From the NCBI RefSeq assembly GCF_010726245.1, contig NZ_AP022561.1:496001-560000 (forward strand): DNA of 64,000 nucleotides. Direction: 5' to 3'. The notes under the pieces were generated by a model. It did not search any database, was not told where the DNA came from, and saw only the letters and a program-made list of their open reading frames with translations. This DNA is from Mycolicibacterium aichiense. Lineage in GTDB: Bacteria > Actinomycetota > Actinomycetes > Mycobacteriales > Mycobacteriaceae. Shown in pieces: positions 9,328 to 19,972 of this stretch (position 1 is its first letter; every line of letters begins with the position of its first letter). Made by a program: the position numbers and the translations under genes.

Positions 9328-10848
9328 GTGAGCTCTGCTGATACTCCGGAAACCGACCACGCGGACTCCGACGTCCCCGAGCAGTTCCGGATTCGCCAGG
9401 GCAAGCGCGAGGCCTTATTGGCCGAAGGAAAAGATCCGTATCCCGTCTCGGTGCCACGAACCCATTCGCTGGCCGAGATCAGGGCCGCGTATCCGAACCT
9501 GGAAGCCGACGCCGCCACGGGCGAGATCGTCGGCGTCACCGGGCGGGTGGTGTTCGCCCGGAACTCGGGCAAGTTGTGCTTCGCCACCCTGCAGGAGGGC
9601 GACGGCACCCAGTTGCAGGCCATGATCAGCCTGGCCGGTGTCGGTCAGGACGCCCTCGAGGCCTGGAAGACCGAGGTGGACCTCGGGGACATCGTGTTCG
9701 TGCACGGCGAGGTGATCAGTTCCCGCCGCGGCGAACTCTCGGTGCTGGCCGATGCCTGGCAGATGGCCAGCAAGGCATTGCGTCCACTGCCCGTCGCTCA
9801 CAAGGAAATGAGCGAAGAGTCGCGCGTCCGGCAGCGCTACGTCGACCTGATCGTGCGCCCGCAGGCCCGAACCGTGGCCCGGCAACGCATCGCCGTAGTC
9901 CGAGCGCTGCGTAATGCGCTGGATCGTCGCGGGTTCCTCGAAGTCGAGACGCCGATGCTTCAGACGCTGGCCGGTGGGGCGGCGGCACGGCCGTTCATCA
10001 CCCACTCCAACGCGCTCGACGCCGATCTGTATCTGCGGATCGCGCCGGAGTTGTTCCTCAAGCGATGCGTGGTCGGCGGACTGGAGAAGGTTTTCGAGCT
10101 CAATCGGAACTTCCGAAACGAAGGTGCCGATTCGACGCATTCGCCGGAATTCTCGATGCTCGAGACTTATCAAGCATGGGGAACCTATGACGATTCGGCG
10201 ATCGTCACCCGTGAAGTTATTCAGGAAGTCGCGGATGAGGCGATCGGCACCCGGCAAGTGCCATTGCCGGACGGAACAATCTATGACCTCGACGGTGAAT
10301 GGCCGTCGCTGGAAATGTACCCGTCGTTGTCTGAAGCCCTCGGTGAAGAGATCACCCCGGACACTTCGCTGGAATATCTCCTGACTATTGCCGACCGGCT
10401 GGAGGTGGAGATCCCAAGGGATCGCGGCTACGGGCACGGCAAGGTGATCGAAGAACTGTGGGAGCACACCGTCGGCGACACATTGTGGGCTCCGACATTC
10501 GTCAAGGATTTCCCGGTCGAGACCACACCCCTGACCCGGCAGCACCGCAGCATCCCCGGCGTGACGGAGAAGTGGGATCTGTACGTGCGCGGGTTCGAGT
10601 TGGCCACCGGCTATTCCGAGCTGGTCGACCCGATCGTGCAGCGCGAGCGCTTCGAAGCCCAAGCCAGGGCAGCGGCCGCGGGCGACGACGAGGCGATGGC
10701 ACTCGACGAGGATTTTCTGGCGGCAATGGAGTATGCGATGCCCCCGACCACGGGAACTGGAATGGGTGTCGATCGGCTGCTGATGGCACTCACCGGCTTG
10801 TCAATTCGGGAAACTGTTTTGTTCCCGATTGTTCGCCGACATGGCTGA
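9328..10848 (+). CDS. lysS: Lysyl-tRNA synthetase, class II
   Basis: Charges tRNA-Lys. The 506-residue protein has an N-terminal OB-fold anticodon-binding domain (about residues 70-165) and a class II catalytic core. Motif 2 appears as [18 protein letters not shown] and motif 3 as [13 protein letters not shown] near the C terminus. GTG 9328 is chosen because of the start-proximal -10 and the absence of a good upstream alternative. It is the stand-alone enzyme, without the extra membrane domain of LysX. A monocistronic unit is likely. Confidence 0.95.
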   Translation: MSSADTPETDHADSDVPEQFRIRQGKREALLAEGKDPYPVSVPRTHSLAEIRAAYPNLEADAATGEIVGVTGRVVFARNSGKLCFATLQEGDGTQLQAMISLAGVGQDALEAWKTEVDLGDIVFVHGEVISSRRGELSVLADAWQMASKALRPLPVAHKEMSEESRVRQRYVDLIVRPQARTVARQRIAVVRALRNALDRRGFLEVETPMLQTLAGGAAARPFITHSNALDADLYLRIAPELFLKRCVVGGLEKVFELNRNFRNEGADSTHSPEFSMLETYQAWGTYDDSAIVTREVIQEVADEAIGTRQVPLPDGTIYDLDGEWPSLEMYPSLSEALGEEITPDTSLEYLLTIADRLEVEIPRDRGYGHGKVIEELWEHTVGDTLWAPTFVKDFPVETTPLTRQHRSIPGVTEKWDLYVRGFELATGYSELVDPIVQRERFEAQARAAAAGDDEAMALDEDFLAAMEYAMPPTTGTGMGVDRLLMALTGLSIRETVLFPIVRRHG

Positions 10849-10963
10849 GGTGCGCTTATCCGAGCTACGTTGAATGATGTGGGCCGCTGTGGCACATTGG
10901 TTCACATGGGGAAGACGCTCGACTATGGGTTGTTGAGCGCAGGCAGAAGGATTCAGTGAGGCA

Positions 10964-11305
10964 ATGGCCAAAAAAGTGACCGTGACTCTCGTCGACGATT
11001 TCGACGGTGCGGGCGCAGCCGATGAAACGGTCGAATTCGCGCTCGATGGCGTGAGCTATGAGATCGATCTTTCGTCAAAGAATGCTCAGAAACTGCGCAA
11101 CGATCTAAAGCAGTGGGTCGAGGCCAGCCGCCGGGTGGGCGGCCGTCGCCGTGGGCGTTCGGGCCCGGCCGGCCGTGGCCGCGCCAGCATTGATCGGGAG
11201 CAGAGCGCCGCGATCCGGGAATGGGCGCGCCGCAACGGCCACAAGGTGTCGACTCGGGGACGCATCCCGGCCGACATCATCGACGCCTTCCACGCCGCAA
11301 CATAG
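10964..11305 (+). CDS. lsr2: Nucleoid-associated xenogeneic silencer Lsr2
   Basis: A small H-NS-like protein of 113 residues that bridges AT-rich DNA and silences acquired genes. It begins [15 protein letters not shown], the dimerisation domain. A basic linker ([18 protein letters not shown]) follows, then the C-terminal AT-minor-groove-binding domain with its RGR loop in [10 protein letters not shown]. Its position between lysS and clpC1 is conserved in mycobacteria. Confidence 0.96.
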   Translation: MAKKVTVTLVDDFDGAGAADETVEFALDGVSYEIDLSSKNAQKLRNDLKQWVEASRRVGGRRRGRSGPAGRGRASIDREQSAAIREWARRNGHKVSTRGRIPADIIDAFHAAT

Positions 11306-11355
11306 CCGCCAGCTAACCTGCTCGTCCCTCGCCGCGACGACGGTGTCGGCGTCGT

Positions 11356-11370
11356 TTCGCTGGCGGCGAA
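11356..11370. promoter_or_regulatory. ClgR-type operator upstream of clpC1
   Basis: The palindrome TTCGC-TGGCG-GCGAA matches the TTCGC-N5-GCGAA core reported for the actinobacterial regulator ClgR. The symmetry extends to eight-base arms (CGTTTCGC / GCGAAGCG) with one mismatch. It lies 186 bases before the clpC1 start. ClgR is known to activate clp genes in Actinobacteria; binding here is inferred. Confidence 0.6.
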
Positions 11371-11432
11371 GCGGATGCCGGTGATTGCCGGAAACGATTC
11401 GCAGCTCCGCCGCGTTGGTGTGCTAGGTCCGC

Positions 11433-11450
11433 ACCGCTGGGGAAAGCGGT
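11433..11450. repeat. Perfect 6-bp inverted repeat in the clpC1 leader
   Basis: ACCGCT-GGGGAA-AGCGGT lies between the ClgR-type box and clpC1. It could be a second operator or part of the 5' untranslated region. No family is recognised. Confidence 0.35.
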
Positions 11451-11556
11451 AAGGGTGACAAGGGAGGACGCCTTCCCGGGCCGCCCATTAGAGTGGACGA
11501 CAGGTACGTGGTGACTACCGCTGTACCTAATCGTGATGGAGAGCAGGTAACCGAGG

Positions 11557-14085
<2,529 letters not shown>

Positions 14086-14096
14086 GCAGCTGAGAG

Positions 14097-14128
14097 AAAG
14101 GCCCCCGACCCCGTCGGGGGCCTTTTTC
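14097..14128 (+). terminator. Rho-independent terminator of clpC1
   Basis: A GC-rich hairpin (GGCCCCCGAC / GTCGGGGGCC with a three-base loop) is preceded by AAA and followed by a run of five T residues, 11 bases after the clpC1 stop. It is the only classical terminator with a clear U tract that I noticed in the window. Confidence 0.9.
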
Positions 14129-14193
14129 GTACCCGCGGTGAATTGTTTGCGTCTGCATCGATTCGCCCGAGTGTGACCGCTACGCTGCGCTTC

Positions 14194-14562
14194 ATGCTTG
14201 TGGTTACCACCAACGACATCCCCGGCTGGGAGATCCAGCGGGTGTGCGGCGAGGTCTTCGGCCTCACCGTGCGATCGCGCAACGCCTTCTCCCAGATGGG
14301 TGCGGGCTTCAAGAGCATGTTCGGCGGCGAGTTGCAGGGCATGACCAAGAACCTCGCCGAGAGCCGCAACGAGGCGATGAATCGCTTGATGAACGAGGCC
14401 CGCACCCGCGGCGGCAACGCGATCATCGGAATGCGGTTCGACACCACCGAACTCGGCGATGTGTGGACCGAAATCTGCGCCTACGGCACCGCGGTCCAGG
14501 CGGTCCCGGTCACCGATGCCGCCAAGTACACCGCGCAGCAACTGGGTTACGGCGCCAGCTGA
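14194..14562 (+). CDS. YbjQ/UPF0145 family protein
   Basis: 122 residues from ATG 14194 (MLVVTTNDIPGWEIQRVCGEV). The segments TRGGNAIIGMRFDTT and VWTEICAYGTAV are typical of the YbjQ (DUF74, putative heavy-metal-binding) family, which forms pentamers in known structures. The biochemical role is unknown. It stands alone between the clpC1 terminator and the cobalamin riboswitch. Confidence 0.85.
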   Translation: MLVVTTNDIPGWEIQRVCGEVFGLTVRSRNAFSQMGAGFKSMFGGELQGMTKNLAESRNEAMNRLMNEARTRGGNAIIGMRFDTTELGDVWTEICAYGTAVQAVPVTDAAKYTAQQLGYGAS

Positions 14563-14580
14563 ACCCGCGGCGGTATAGCA

Positions 14581-14700
14581 TCCTCGGTGTAAGAGACGAG
14601 TCGAGGAATCTGGTGAAATTCCAGAACGGTCGCGCCACTGTCGAGAGTCAGACCCGAGGCCCGTCATGGTTCGCATTGGGACGCGCAGCTCCCTGGAAGG
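14581..14700 (+). promoter_or_regulatory. Cobalamin (B12) riboswitch
   Basis: The region contains, in order, sequence like the conserved B12 element: GGAAT then TGGTGAAATTCC (14611-14622), a CGGTCGCGCCACTGT core (14627-14641) and GTCAGACCC (14647-14655). It ends a few bases before the ribosome binding site of cbtB (GGAAGGA at 14696-14702). The downstream genes are a predicted cobalt transporter, which fits repression when adenosylcobalamin is bound. The borders are approximate. Confidence 0.85.
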
Positions 14701-14707
14701 ACACCGA

Positions 14708-14920
14708 ATGACTACTCCGCAGACCAAGAGCCGCTCGCGCGCCGTCGATCTCTCGGCCGCCAAAGCCGTCGTCTGGCTCTCGCTGACCGCTTTCTTCGCG
14801 CTGCTGGTGCTGTACTTCGTCGGTGTCGATCAAGGGGCCACCTCGGTGTTCGGCGACAACATGTACATCCACGAATTCGTGCATGACGCCCGCCACCTCC
14901 TCGGATTCCCCTGCCACTGA
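14708..14920 (+). CDS. cbtB: CbtB, small subunit of predicted cobalt transporter
   Basis: A 70-residue protein with one transmembrane helix (about residues 20-40) and a C-terminal His-rich segment (HEFVHDARHLLGFPCH) typical of CbtB, thought to bind cobalt. ATG 14708 has a GGAAGGA ribosome binding site five bases upstream. It is the first gene after the B12 riboswitch and is followed after 24 bases by cbtA. Confidence 0.88.
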   Translation: MTTPQTKSRSRAVDLSAAKAVVWLSLTAFFALLVLYFVGVDQGATSVFGDNMYIHEFVHDARHLLGFPCH

Positions 14921-14944
14921 GTCGGCGGGAATCACACAAAAACA

Positions 14945-15748
14945 ATGGAAAAATCAATAATCTGGCGCGGCATCCTGGCCGGCGCCCTTGCAGGCGTGTT
15001 CGGATTCGTCTGGTCCAAGATCTTCATCGAGCCGATCGTCGGCCGCGCCATCGACTTTGAAGACGGCACCACAGCGGCACACGAAGCCATGGAGGCGGCG
15101 TCCGCGCATGGGCACGGGCACAGCCATGAAGGCGGAGAGCTGTTCACCCGCACGGTGCAGTCCAACATCGGCATGGGGCTGGGCGTGCTGTTGTTCAGCG
15201 TGGCGCTCGGTGCGTTGTTCGCCGTCGTGTTCTGCGTGGCGTACAGCCGCATCAGCAATGTGTCGGCGCGCAAGCTCGCGGTACTGACCGCGGGGGCGAT
15301 GCTCGTCTCGCTGTGGGTGGTGCCGGCGCTCAAGTATCCGCCCAGCCCGCCGGCCACCAGCCTGGACGACACCATCAAGCAGCGCGCGCTGCTGTACATC
15401 CTGATGGTGGCGCTCTCGGCGCTGTTCATGGTCGCCGCGGTCTATCTGGCTTTCCAGCTCACGCCGAAGCTCGGCGCCTGGAACGCCACGCTGGCCGCCG
15501 GCGGCGCGTACATCGTCGCGGTCGCGGTCGTGATGCTGCTGCTGCCGACGATCAACGAGACGCCGGGACCGATGGTCAACGACGCCGGGATGATTGTGTT
15601 CCCGGGCTTCCCCGCGACGGATCTCTACGAGTTCCGGCTCTACGCGCTGGGCACCCAGGTGATCGTATGGGCGACGATCGGTCTGGCCGGTGCGGCGATG
15701 CTGCACCGCTTGCTCGACAGCAAGCAGCGGGAGCTCGTCAAGGCGTGA
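14945..15748 (+). CDS. cbtA: CbtA, membrane subunit of predicted cobalt transporter
   Basis: 267 residues with six predicted membrane segments. A His-rich loop (AHGHGHSHEG, about residues 55-64) probably handles Co(II). The N terminus IIWRGILAGALAGVFGFVW is typical of CbtA. Family knowledge is genomic: CbtAB occur under B12 riboswitches in many bacteria. The stop overlaps the GTG start of the phosphatase gene (GTGA). Confidence 0.9.
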   Translation: MEKSIIWRGILAGALAGVFGFVWSKIFIEPIVGRAIDFEDGTTAAHEAMEAASAHGHGHSHEGGELFTRTVQSNIGMGLGVLLFSVALGALFAVVFCVAYSRISNVSARKLAVLTAGAMLVSLWVVPALKYPPSPPATSLDDTIKQRALLYILMVALSALFMVAAVYLAFQLTPKLGAWNATLAAGGAYIVAVAVVMLLLPTINETPGPMVNDAGMIVFPGFPATDLYEFRLYALGTQVIVWATIGLAGAAMLHRLLDSKQRELVKA

Positions 15749-16302
15749 GCGAGGTCGTCCGGCTGACCTTGGTGTCACACGCCATGACCGACGCCATGGC
15801 AGCCGGACGATTTCCGCTCGACGAAGAGCTCAACCCGCTGGGCCGACGTCAGCTCGCCGGCTTCGACGCGGGTGCCGCCGATGTGGTGCTCTCCGGGCCG
15901 GAACTCCGGGCCCGTCAGAGCGCGGAAGCGCTCGGCTTGACTCCCGCGGTCGATCCGCGGCTGGCCGACCTCGCGTGCGGCTCCTGGGCCGGACGCAGCC
16001 TCGACCAGGTGCCGCCGGCTGAGCTCACGCAGTGGCTGACCGACCCGGACAGCCGCCCGCACGGTGGCGAGTCGGTGGTCGAGCTGATCGTCCGGGTGCG
16101 CGGCTGGCTGCACGATGTGGCCCGCACACCGGGCCGCGTCGTCGCGTTCACCCACCCCGCGGTGGTTCGCGCGGCGATCCTCAGCACGCTCGATGCGCCG
16201 CCAAAGTCGTTCTGGCGCATCGATATCGCACCGGCCAGCAGCACCGCCCTACATCACCGGGGTTCGATGTGGACGCTGCGGTCAGCGGTACCGGGGCAGT
16301 AG
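15745..16302 (+). CDS. Histidine phosphatase superfamily protein, atypical
   Basis: 185 residues from GTG 15745, translationally coupled to cbtA. The fold is that of the phosphoglycerate-mutase/CobC superfamily: LSGPELRARQSAEAL and the second catalytic His in FTHPAVVR are present. The usual N-terminal RHG motif reads SHA (LVSHAMTDAM), so the Arg of the phosphate pocket is replaced by Ser. Alpha-ribazole phosphatase (CobC) is a possible role given the B12-controlled operon; this is inference. The 3' end overlaps lpqF, on the other strand, by 21 bases. Confidence 0.8.
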   Translation: MSEVVRLTLVSHAMTDAMAAGRFPLDEELNPLGRRQLAGFDAGAADVVLSGPELRARQSAEALGLTPAVDPRLADLACGSWAGRSLDQVPPAELTQWLTDPDSRPHGGESVVELIVRVRGWLHDVARTPGRVVAFTHPAVVRAAILSTLDAPPKSFWRIDIAPASSTALHHRGSMWTLRSAVPGQ

Positions 16303-17613
16303 CCCGAACACCTGCTTGATGATCATCATCGCCCAGCCGCCCGCGTTCGCGCTGTGGAAGCGGGGCCAGTTGAACTGGAAGCTGACCACCCAGGCCTGGC
16401 CGGTTCGGTCCACCGCATACCAGCTGAATGTCATCTCGCCGGGCAGGTTTCCGGCCTTGGCGGCGATGTAGGGCCACTCGGCGGGGTCGAGATCGATGCC
16501 CGCGGCTTCCGACATCACGTCCTTGACCGGCGCCGCGCGACCGACGGCGCCACGCTGCAGTGCGGCGTGCACGCGGCAGATGTCCTCGGCGTTGCCGTAC
16601 CACTCGACGCCGTAGGTCGAGGCCGGTGTGTGGGAGCGCATCGGATCGGGGTCGTACGGGCGGGAATCGGCCTCGTGCAACAGGTTTCCCCGATTCGCGG
16701 GCACGGTCTTCTTCCACTGCTCACGCACATCGGGATTGCCCCAACCGATCGCGAACAATTCCCGCATCGTCGGGAACGGAGTCATGCTCGCCGGGTCGTG
16801 GTGACCCGCGGCGACCAGGGCCTCTTCGATGGCGTGGGTTCCCACCCGTCCGATCAGCAGATCGGTGGCCATGTTGTCGCTCGTCGAGATCATCTTGCCC
16901 GCGGCTTCGCGGACGGTGATCTGGGATCCGGGCGGAAGCTTGTCGAAGCCCGATGAGCCAAGCTTCTTCGCTTCGGCGGTGATCGTCAGCTTGTCGTCCC
17001 AGTTCACAGTTCCTGCGGTGACGGCAGTTTCAACCGCGTACAACACGTATGTCTTGAAAATCGAAGCCAGCGGCAGAGATTCAGAGGTGTTGGTGCCCGC
17101 GACCTTCTCGCAGCGGCCGTCGTCGACTTTGGACACCTGCCAGGAATAGCGCGCGCCGGTGCGGCTCAGCGCGGTATCGACGTCCTGCCACGATTCGATC
17201 TTCGGCTTCTCGGTGGTCACGACGAACCGGCTGACGAAGGTGTCGTCGCCGATGCGCAGGTCGATGTCCTGGCGGGCGCCGTAGGAGGTCAGCATGTGCA
17301 GGGTGGCGACGTTGGCGCCGACCTCGACGCCGGCCAGTGTGTAGGGCCGGTCCCACCACAGCGAGTCCATGGTGTGGGCGACCGGGTCCACCAGGTCCGG
17401 GGTGGCCAACGTTTTGACGCTCTCGTTTCCGATCGGCCAGTCGGAGTTCAGCATGTCCATGACCTGCTTGGCTCGCACGCCCTGCGGGGTGTTGAGGTCG
17501 ATGCGGACACCCGCGCCGGCATTGGCGGGCGGCGCGGGAGCCGATGTGCAGCTGGTTGCCAGGGCGGCGGCGGACGCGATCACGGTCGCCACTGCCACCG
17601 CGCGCCGGCACAC
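16282..17613 (-). CDS. lpqF: LpqF, beta-lactamase-like serine hydrolase lipoprotein
   Basis: 443 residues from a GTG (complement of 17611-17613). A signal peptide ends in a lipobox-like ATSC at about residue 22, so it is a probable lipoprotein. The C-terminal half is a class A beta-lactamase/DD-peptidase fold with the SxxK motif in SIFKTYVLYA, an SDN motif (STSDNMA) and a KAG triad (AAKAGNLPG). The N-terminal half is an NTF2-like domain. It is downstream of mhuD with a 10-base gap, so they are probably one operon. Substrate unknown. Confidence 0.88.
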   Translation of the reverse strand: MCRRAVAVATVIASAAALATSCTSAPAPPANAGAGVRIDLNTPQGVRAKQVMDMLNSDWPIGNESVKTLATPDLVDPVAHTMDSLWWDRPYTLAGVEVGANVATLHMLTSYGARQDIDLRIGDDTFVSRFVVTTEKPKIESWQDVDTALSRTGARYSWQVSKVDDGRCEKVAGTNTSESLPLASIFKTYVLYAVETAVTAGTVNWDDKLTITAEAKKLGSSGFDKLPPGSQITVREAAGKMISTSDNMATDLLIGRVGTHAIEEALVAAGHHDPASMTPFPTMRELFAIGWGNPDVREQWKKTVPANRGNLLHEADSRPYDPDPMRSHTPASTYGVEWYGNAEDICRVHAALQRGAVGRAAPVKDVMSEAAGIDLDPAEWPYIAAKAGNLPGEMTFSWYAVDRTGQAWVVSFQFNWPRFHSANAGGWAMMIIKQVFGLLPRYR

Positions 17614-17623
17614 CCGGCGTGCG

Positions 17624-17941
17624 TTACGCCTTCGAGCCGGTCCCGGCAACGTCCAACACAACCTCGAACTCGAGCAGATGGGCACCCTTGGCCACCGGGT
17701 TGGCGCGCTCACCGGCGTGAGCGTGGATCGCCGGCCCGCTTGCCCAGGCCTGGAACGCCTCCTCGGACTCCCATGTGGTCACCACGAAGTAGCGGTCCTC
17801 GCCCTTGACGGGTCGCAGCAGTTGGAACCCGAGGAAGCCGGGCTGGTTGTCGACGGCGTGAGCGCGGTTGGCGAACCGCTTCTCCAGCTCTGGACCGGCA
17901 CCAGGCGGAATCTCGATTGCGTTGATCTTCACCACGGACAT
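17624..17941 (-). CDS. mhuD: Heme-degrading monooxygenase MhuD
   Basis: A 105-residue IsdG-family ferredoxin-like protein that opens heme to mycobilin and releases iron. The three known functional residues of the M. tuberculosis enzyme are conserved at identical positions: Asn7, Trp66 and His75 (heme ligand). Length and N terminus (SVVKINAIE) match closely. It leads a two-gene unit with lpqF. Confidence 0.95.
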   Translation of the reverse strand: MSVVKINAIEIPPGAGPELEKRFANRAHAVDNQPGFLGFQLLRPVKGEDRYFVVTTWESEEAFQAWASGPAIHAHAGERANPVAKGAHLLEFEVVLDVAGTGSKA

Positions 17942-17996
17942 GGCGCAAGGTTACCGCGCCCGCCTGGGCCGGTGACCGACCGCGCAAGATGAACTG

Positions 17997-18770
17997 GTGA
18001 GCACTGAGCTGCTGACCTATCGGGGTGGCATCGGGCGGCCTGTGGTGTTGGTTCACGGCTTGATGGGCCGCGGCACCACGTGGTCGCGGCAGGTGCCGTG
18101 GCTGGCCCGGTTCGGGTCGGTCTACACCTACGACGCGCCGTGGCATCGCGGCCGTGAGGTGCAGGACGCCGAACCCGTCAGCACCGAACGGTTCGTGACC
18201 GACCTCGGCGACGCCGTGGCGAGCCTCGAGTGCCCGGCGGTACTCATCGGGCACTCGATGGGCGGTCTGCATTCCTGGTGCCTGGCTGCGCAGCGTCCCG
18301 ACCTGGTGCACGCGCTGGTGGTCGAGGACATGGCGCCGGACTTCGTCGGCCGCACGACGGGCCCGTGGGAGCCGTGGGTGCATGCCCTGCCGATCGAATA
18401 CTCCACGGAGCAAGAGGTTTTCGACGAATTCGGGCCGGTCGCCGGACGCTACTTCCTCGAGGCCTTCGACCGCACGGCGACCGGCTGGCGGCTGCACGGT
18501 CAGCCCGCTCGCTGGATCGAGATCGCGGCGGAGTGGGGGACCAGGGACTACTGGCGGCAGTGGCAGGCGGTTCGGGCGCCGGTGTTGCTGATCGAGGCGG
18601 GTGACTCGGTGGCGCCGCCGGGACAGATGCGCCGGATGGCCGAGCTGGCCGGGCCGGCGGCTCGCTACGTCCGCGTCGCCGGGGCAGGTCACCTCGTCCA
18701 CGACGACGACCCGGACCGGTATCGGGACGCCGTCGAGTCGTTCCTAGCGGCGCTCCCCGAGGACACCTGA
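17997..18770 (+). CDS. Alpha/beta hydrolase
   Basis: 257 residues from GTG 17997. The oxyanion motif VHGLMGRG, the nucleophile elbow GHSMGG (Ser near residue 87) and the late catalytic His in AGAGHLVHDD are all visible. It corresponds in place and length to M. tuberculosis Rv3591c (from memory). The substrate is unknown. It is divergent from mhuD, with 55 bases between the starts. Confidence 0.88.
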   Translation: MSTELLTYRGGIGRPVVLVHGLMGRGTTWSRQVPWLARFGSVYTYDAPWHRGREVQDAEPVSTERFVTDLGDAVASLECPAVLIGHSMGGLHSWCLAAQRPDLVHALVVEDMAPDFVGRTTGPWEPWVHALPIEYSTEQEVFDEFGPVAGRYFLEAFDRTATGWRLHGQPARWIEIAAEWGTRDYWRQWQAVRAPVLLIEAGDSVAPPGQMRRMAELAGPAARYVRVAGAGHLVHDDDPDRYRDAVESFLAALPEDT

Positions 18771-18941
18771 CGACGGCCAGGTCGGATGGTCTTCGAACCT
18801 GGTGCGCACGGCGTCGAGATCGTGGTTGATCCGGCGCAGGTCGGCATCGTCGGCGAACAGCGGACCGACCATCGGTGCCCACACCCGGAATTGATCGGCG
18901 TGCAGATGCAGTTTCTTGAGAATGGCGGCGAAGGCGTTCAT
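18744..18941 (-). CDS. Small hypothetical protein
   Basis: 65 residues from ATG (complement of 18939-18941). Most of it lies in the otherwise empty gap between the hydrolase and the GlxA-type regulator, and it overlaps the hydrolase end by 27 bases. It has no signal peptide or membrane segment. Amphipathic helices with charged residues (LRRINHDLDAVRTRFE) look protein-like. No family is recognised and the ribosome binding site is weak, so it could be spurious. Confidence 0.45.
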   Translation of the reverse strand: MNAFAAILKKLHLHADQFRVWAPMVGPLFADDADLRRINHDLDAVRTRFEDHPTWPSSGVLGERR

Positions 18942-18977
18942 GGCAGTAATGCTTCGGGGAAAAAGATCCCGCCAACA

Positions 18978-19006
18978 GTGGCAGTACTGACCCGGTGAGA
19001 TAAAAT
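18978..19006 (+). promoter_or_regulatory. Probable leaderless promoter of the GlxA-type regulator
   Basis: GTGGCA (18978-18983) and TAAAAT (19001-19006) are separated by 17 bases, and six bases follow before ATG 19013. This predicts transcription from the start codon itself. The local A/T richness (GATAAAATT) stands out in this GC-rich DNA. Confidence 0.5.
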
Positions 19007-19012
19007 TCTGCC

Positions 19013-19972
19013 ATGCCTTTGAAGAGCGTCTCGGCGCTGGTCCTGGACAACGTCGCCGTCTTCGAGTTCGGCGTGGTCTGCGAGGTCTTCGGAATCGACC
19101 GGGCGGCTGACGGTGTGCCGAACTTCGATTTCAAAGTGTGCGGGCCGCAGGCGGGCACGCCGTTGCGCACCAGCGTCGGCGCCACCCTGGTGCCCGACCA
19201 CGGCCTCGACGCCCTGATCGGCGCCGACGTGGTGGCCGTATCGGCGGTCACCGGCCCGGTCGAGGCGTACCCGCCCGAAGCGCTGGAAGCATTGCGGGCC
19301 GTGCATGCGGCCGGGTCGACGATCCTGACCGTGTGTTCCGGCGCCTTTGTTGCGGGCGAAGCAGGCCTGCTCGACGGACGGCGCTGCACCACGCACTGGA
19401 TGCACGCCGACGCCCTCGCGCGGCGCTATCCGACCGCGATCATCGACCGCAACGTGCTGTTCGTCGACGACGGTGATCTGGTGACCAGTGCCGGCACCGC
19501 TGCCGGCATCGACGCGTGCCTGCACCTGGTCCGCCGTGAACTCGGCAGCGCGGTCACCAACATCATCGCCAGGCGAATGGTGGTGCCCCCGCAGCGGGAC
19601 GGCGGCCAGCGTCAGTACATCGAGCAGCCCATCCCGGCGCGATGTTCGGAAGGGTTTGCCCCGCAATTGGATTGGATCCTGTCCAACCTCGACAAGCCGC
19701 ACACGGTGGCGAGCATGGCCCGCCGCGCCAACATGTCGGCACGCACGTTCGCGCGGCGTTTCGTCGAGGAGGCCGGCACCACGCCCATGCAGTGGGTCAC
19801 CGACCAGCGGGTGCTCTACGCCCGCCGCATGCTCGAGGAGACCGATCTGGACGTCGACCGCATCGCCGAGCGCGCGGGATTCGGCAATGCCACGCTGTTG
19901 CGCCACCACTTCCGCAGGATCGTCGGCGTCACCCCATCGGACTACCGCCGCCGCTTCGCCCGCTCCGCCTAG
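19013..19972 (+). CDS. GlxA-family AraC-type transcriptional regulator
   Basis: 319 residues. An N-terminal DJ-1/PfpI-like domain (about 1-190) keeps a Cys in TVCSGAFVAGEAG. A C-terminal AraC/XylS double helix-turn-helix follows (about 210-315, containing MARRANMSARTFARRF and the signature AGFGNATLLRHHFRRIVG). Such proteins act as ligand-responsive activators, but the target is unknown. The stop shares a CTAG with the stop of mutY on the other strand. Confidence 0.9.
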   Translation: MPLKSVSALVLDNVAVFEFGVVCEVFGIDRAADGVPNFDFKVCGPQAGTPLRTSVGATLVPDHGLDALIGADVVAVSAVTGPVEAYPPEALEALRAVHAAGSTILTVCSGAFVAGEAGLLDGRRCTTHWMHADALARRYPTAIIDRNVLFVDDGDLVTSAGTAAGIDACLHLVRRELGSAVTNIIARRMVVPPQRDGGQRQYIEQPIPARCSEGFAPQLDWILSNLDKPHTVASMARRANMSARTFARRFVEEAGTTPMQWVTDQRVLYARRMLEETDLDVDRIAERAGFGNATLLRHHFRRIVGVTPSDYRRRFARSA

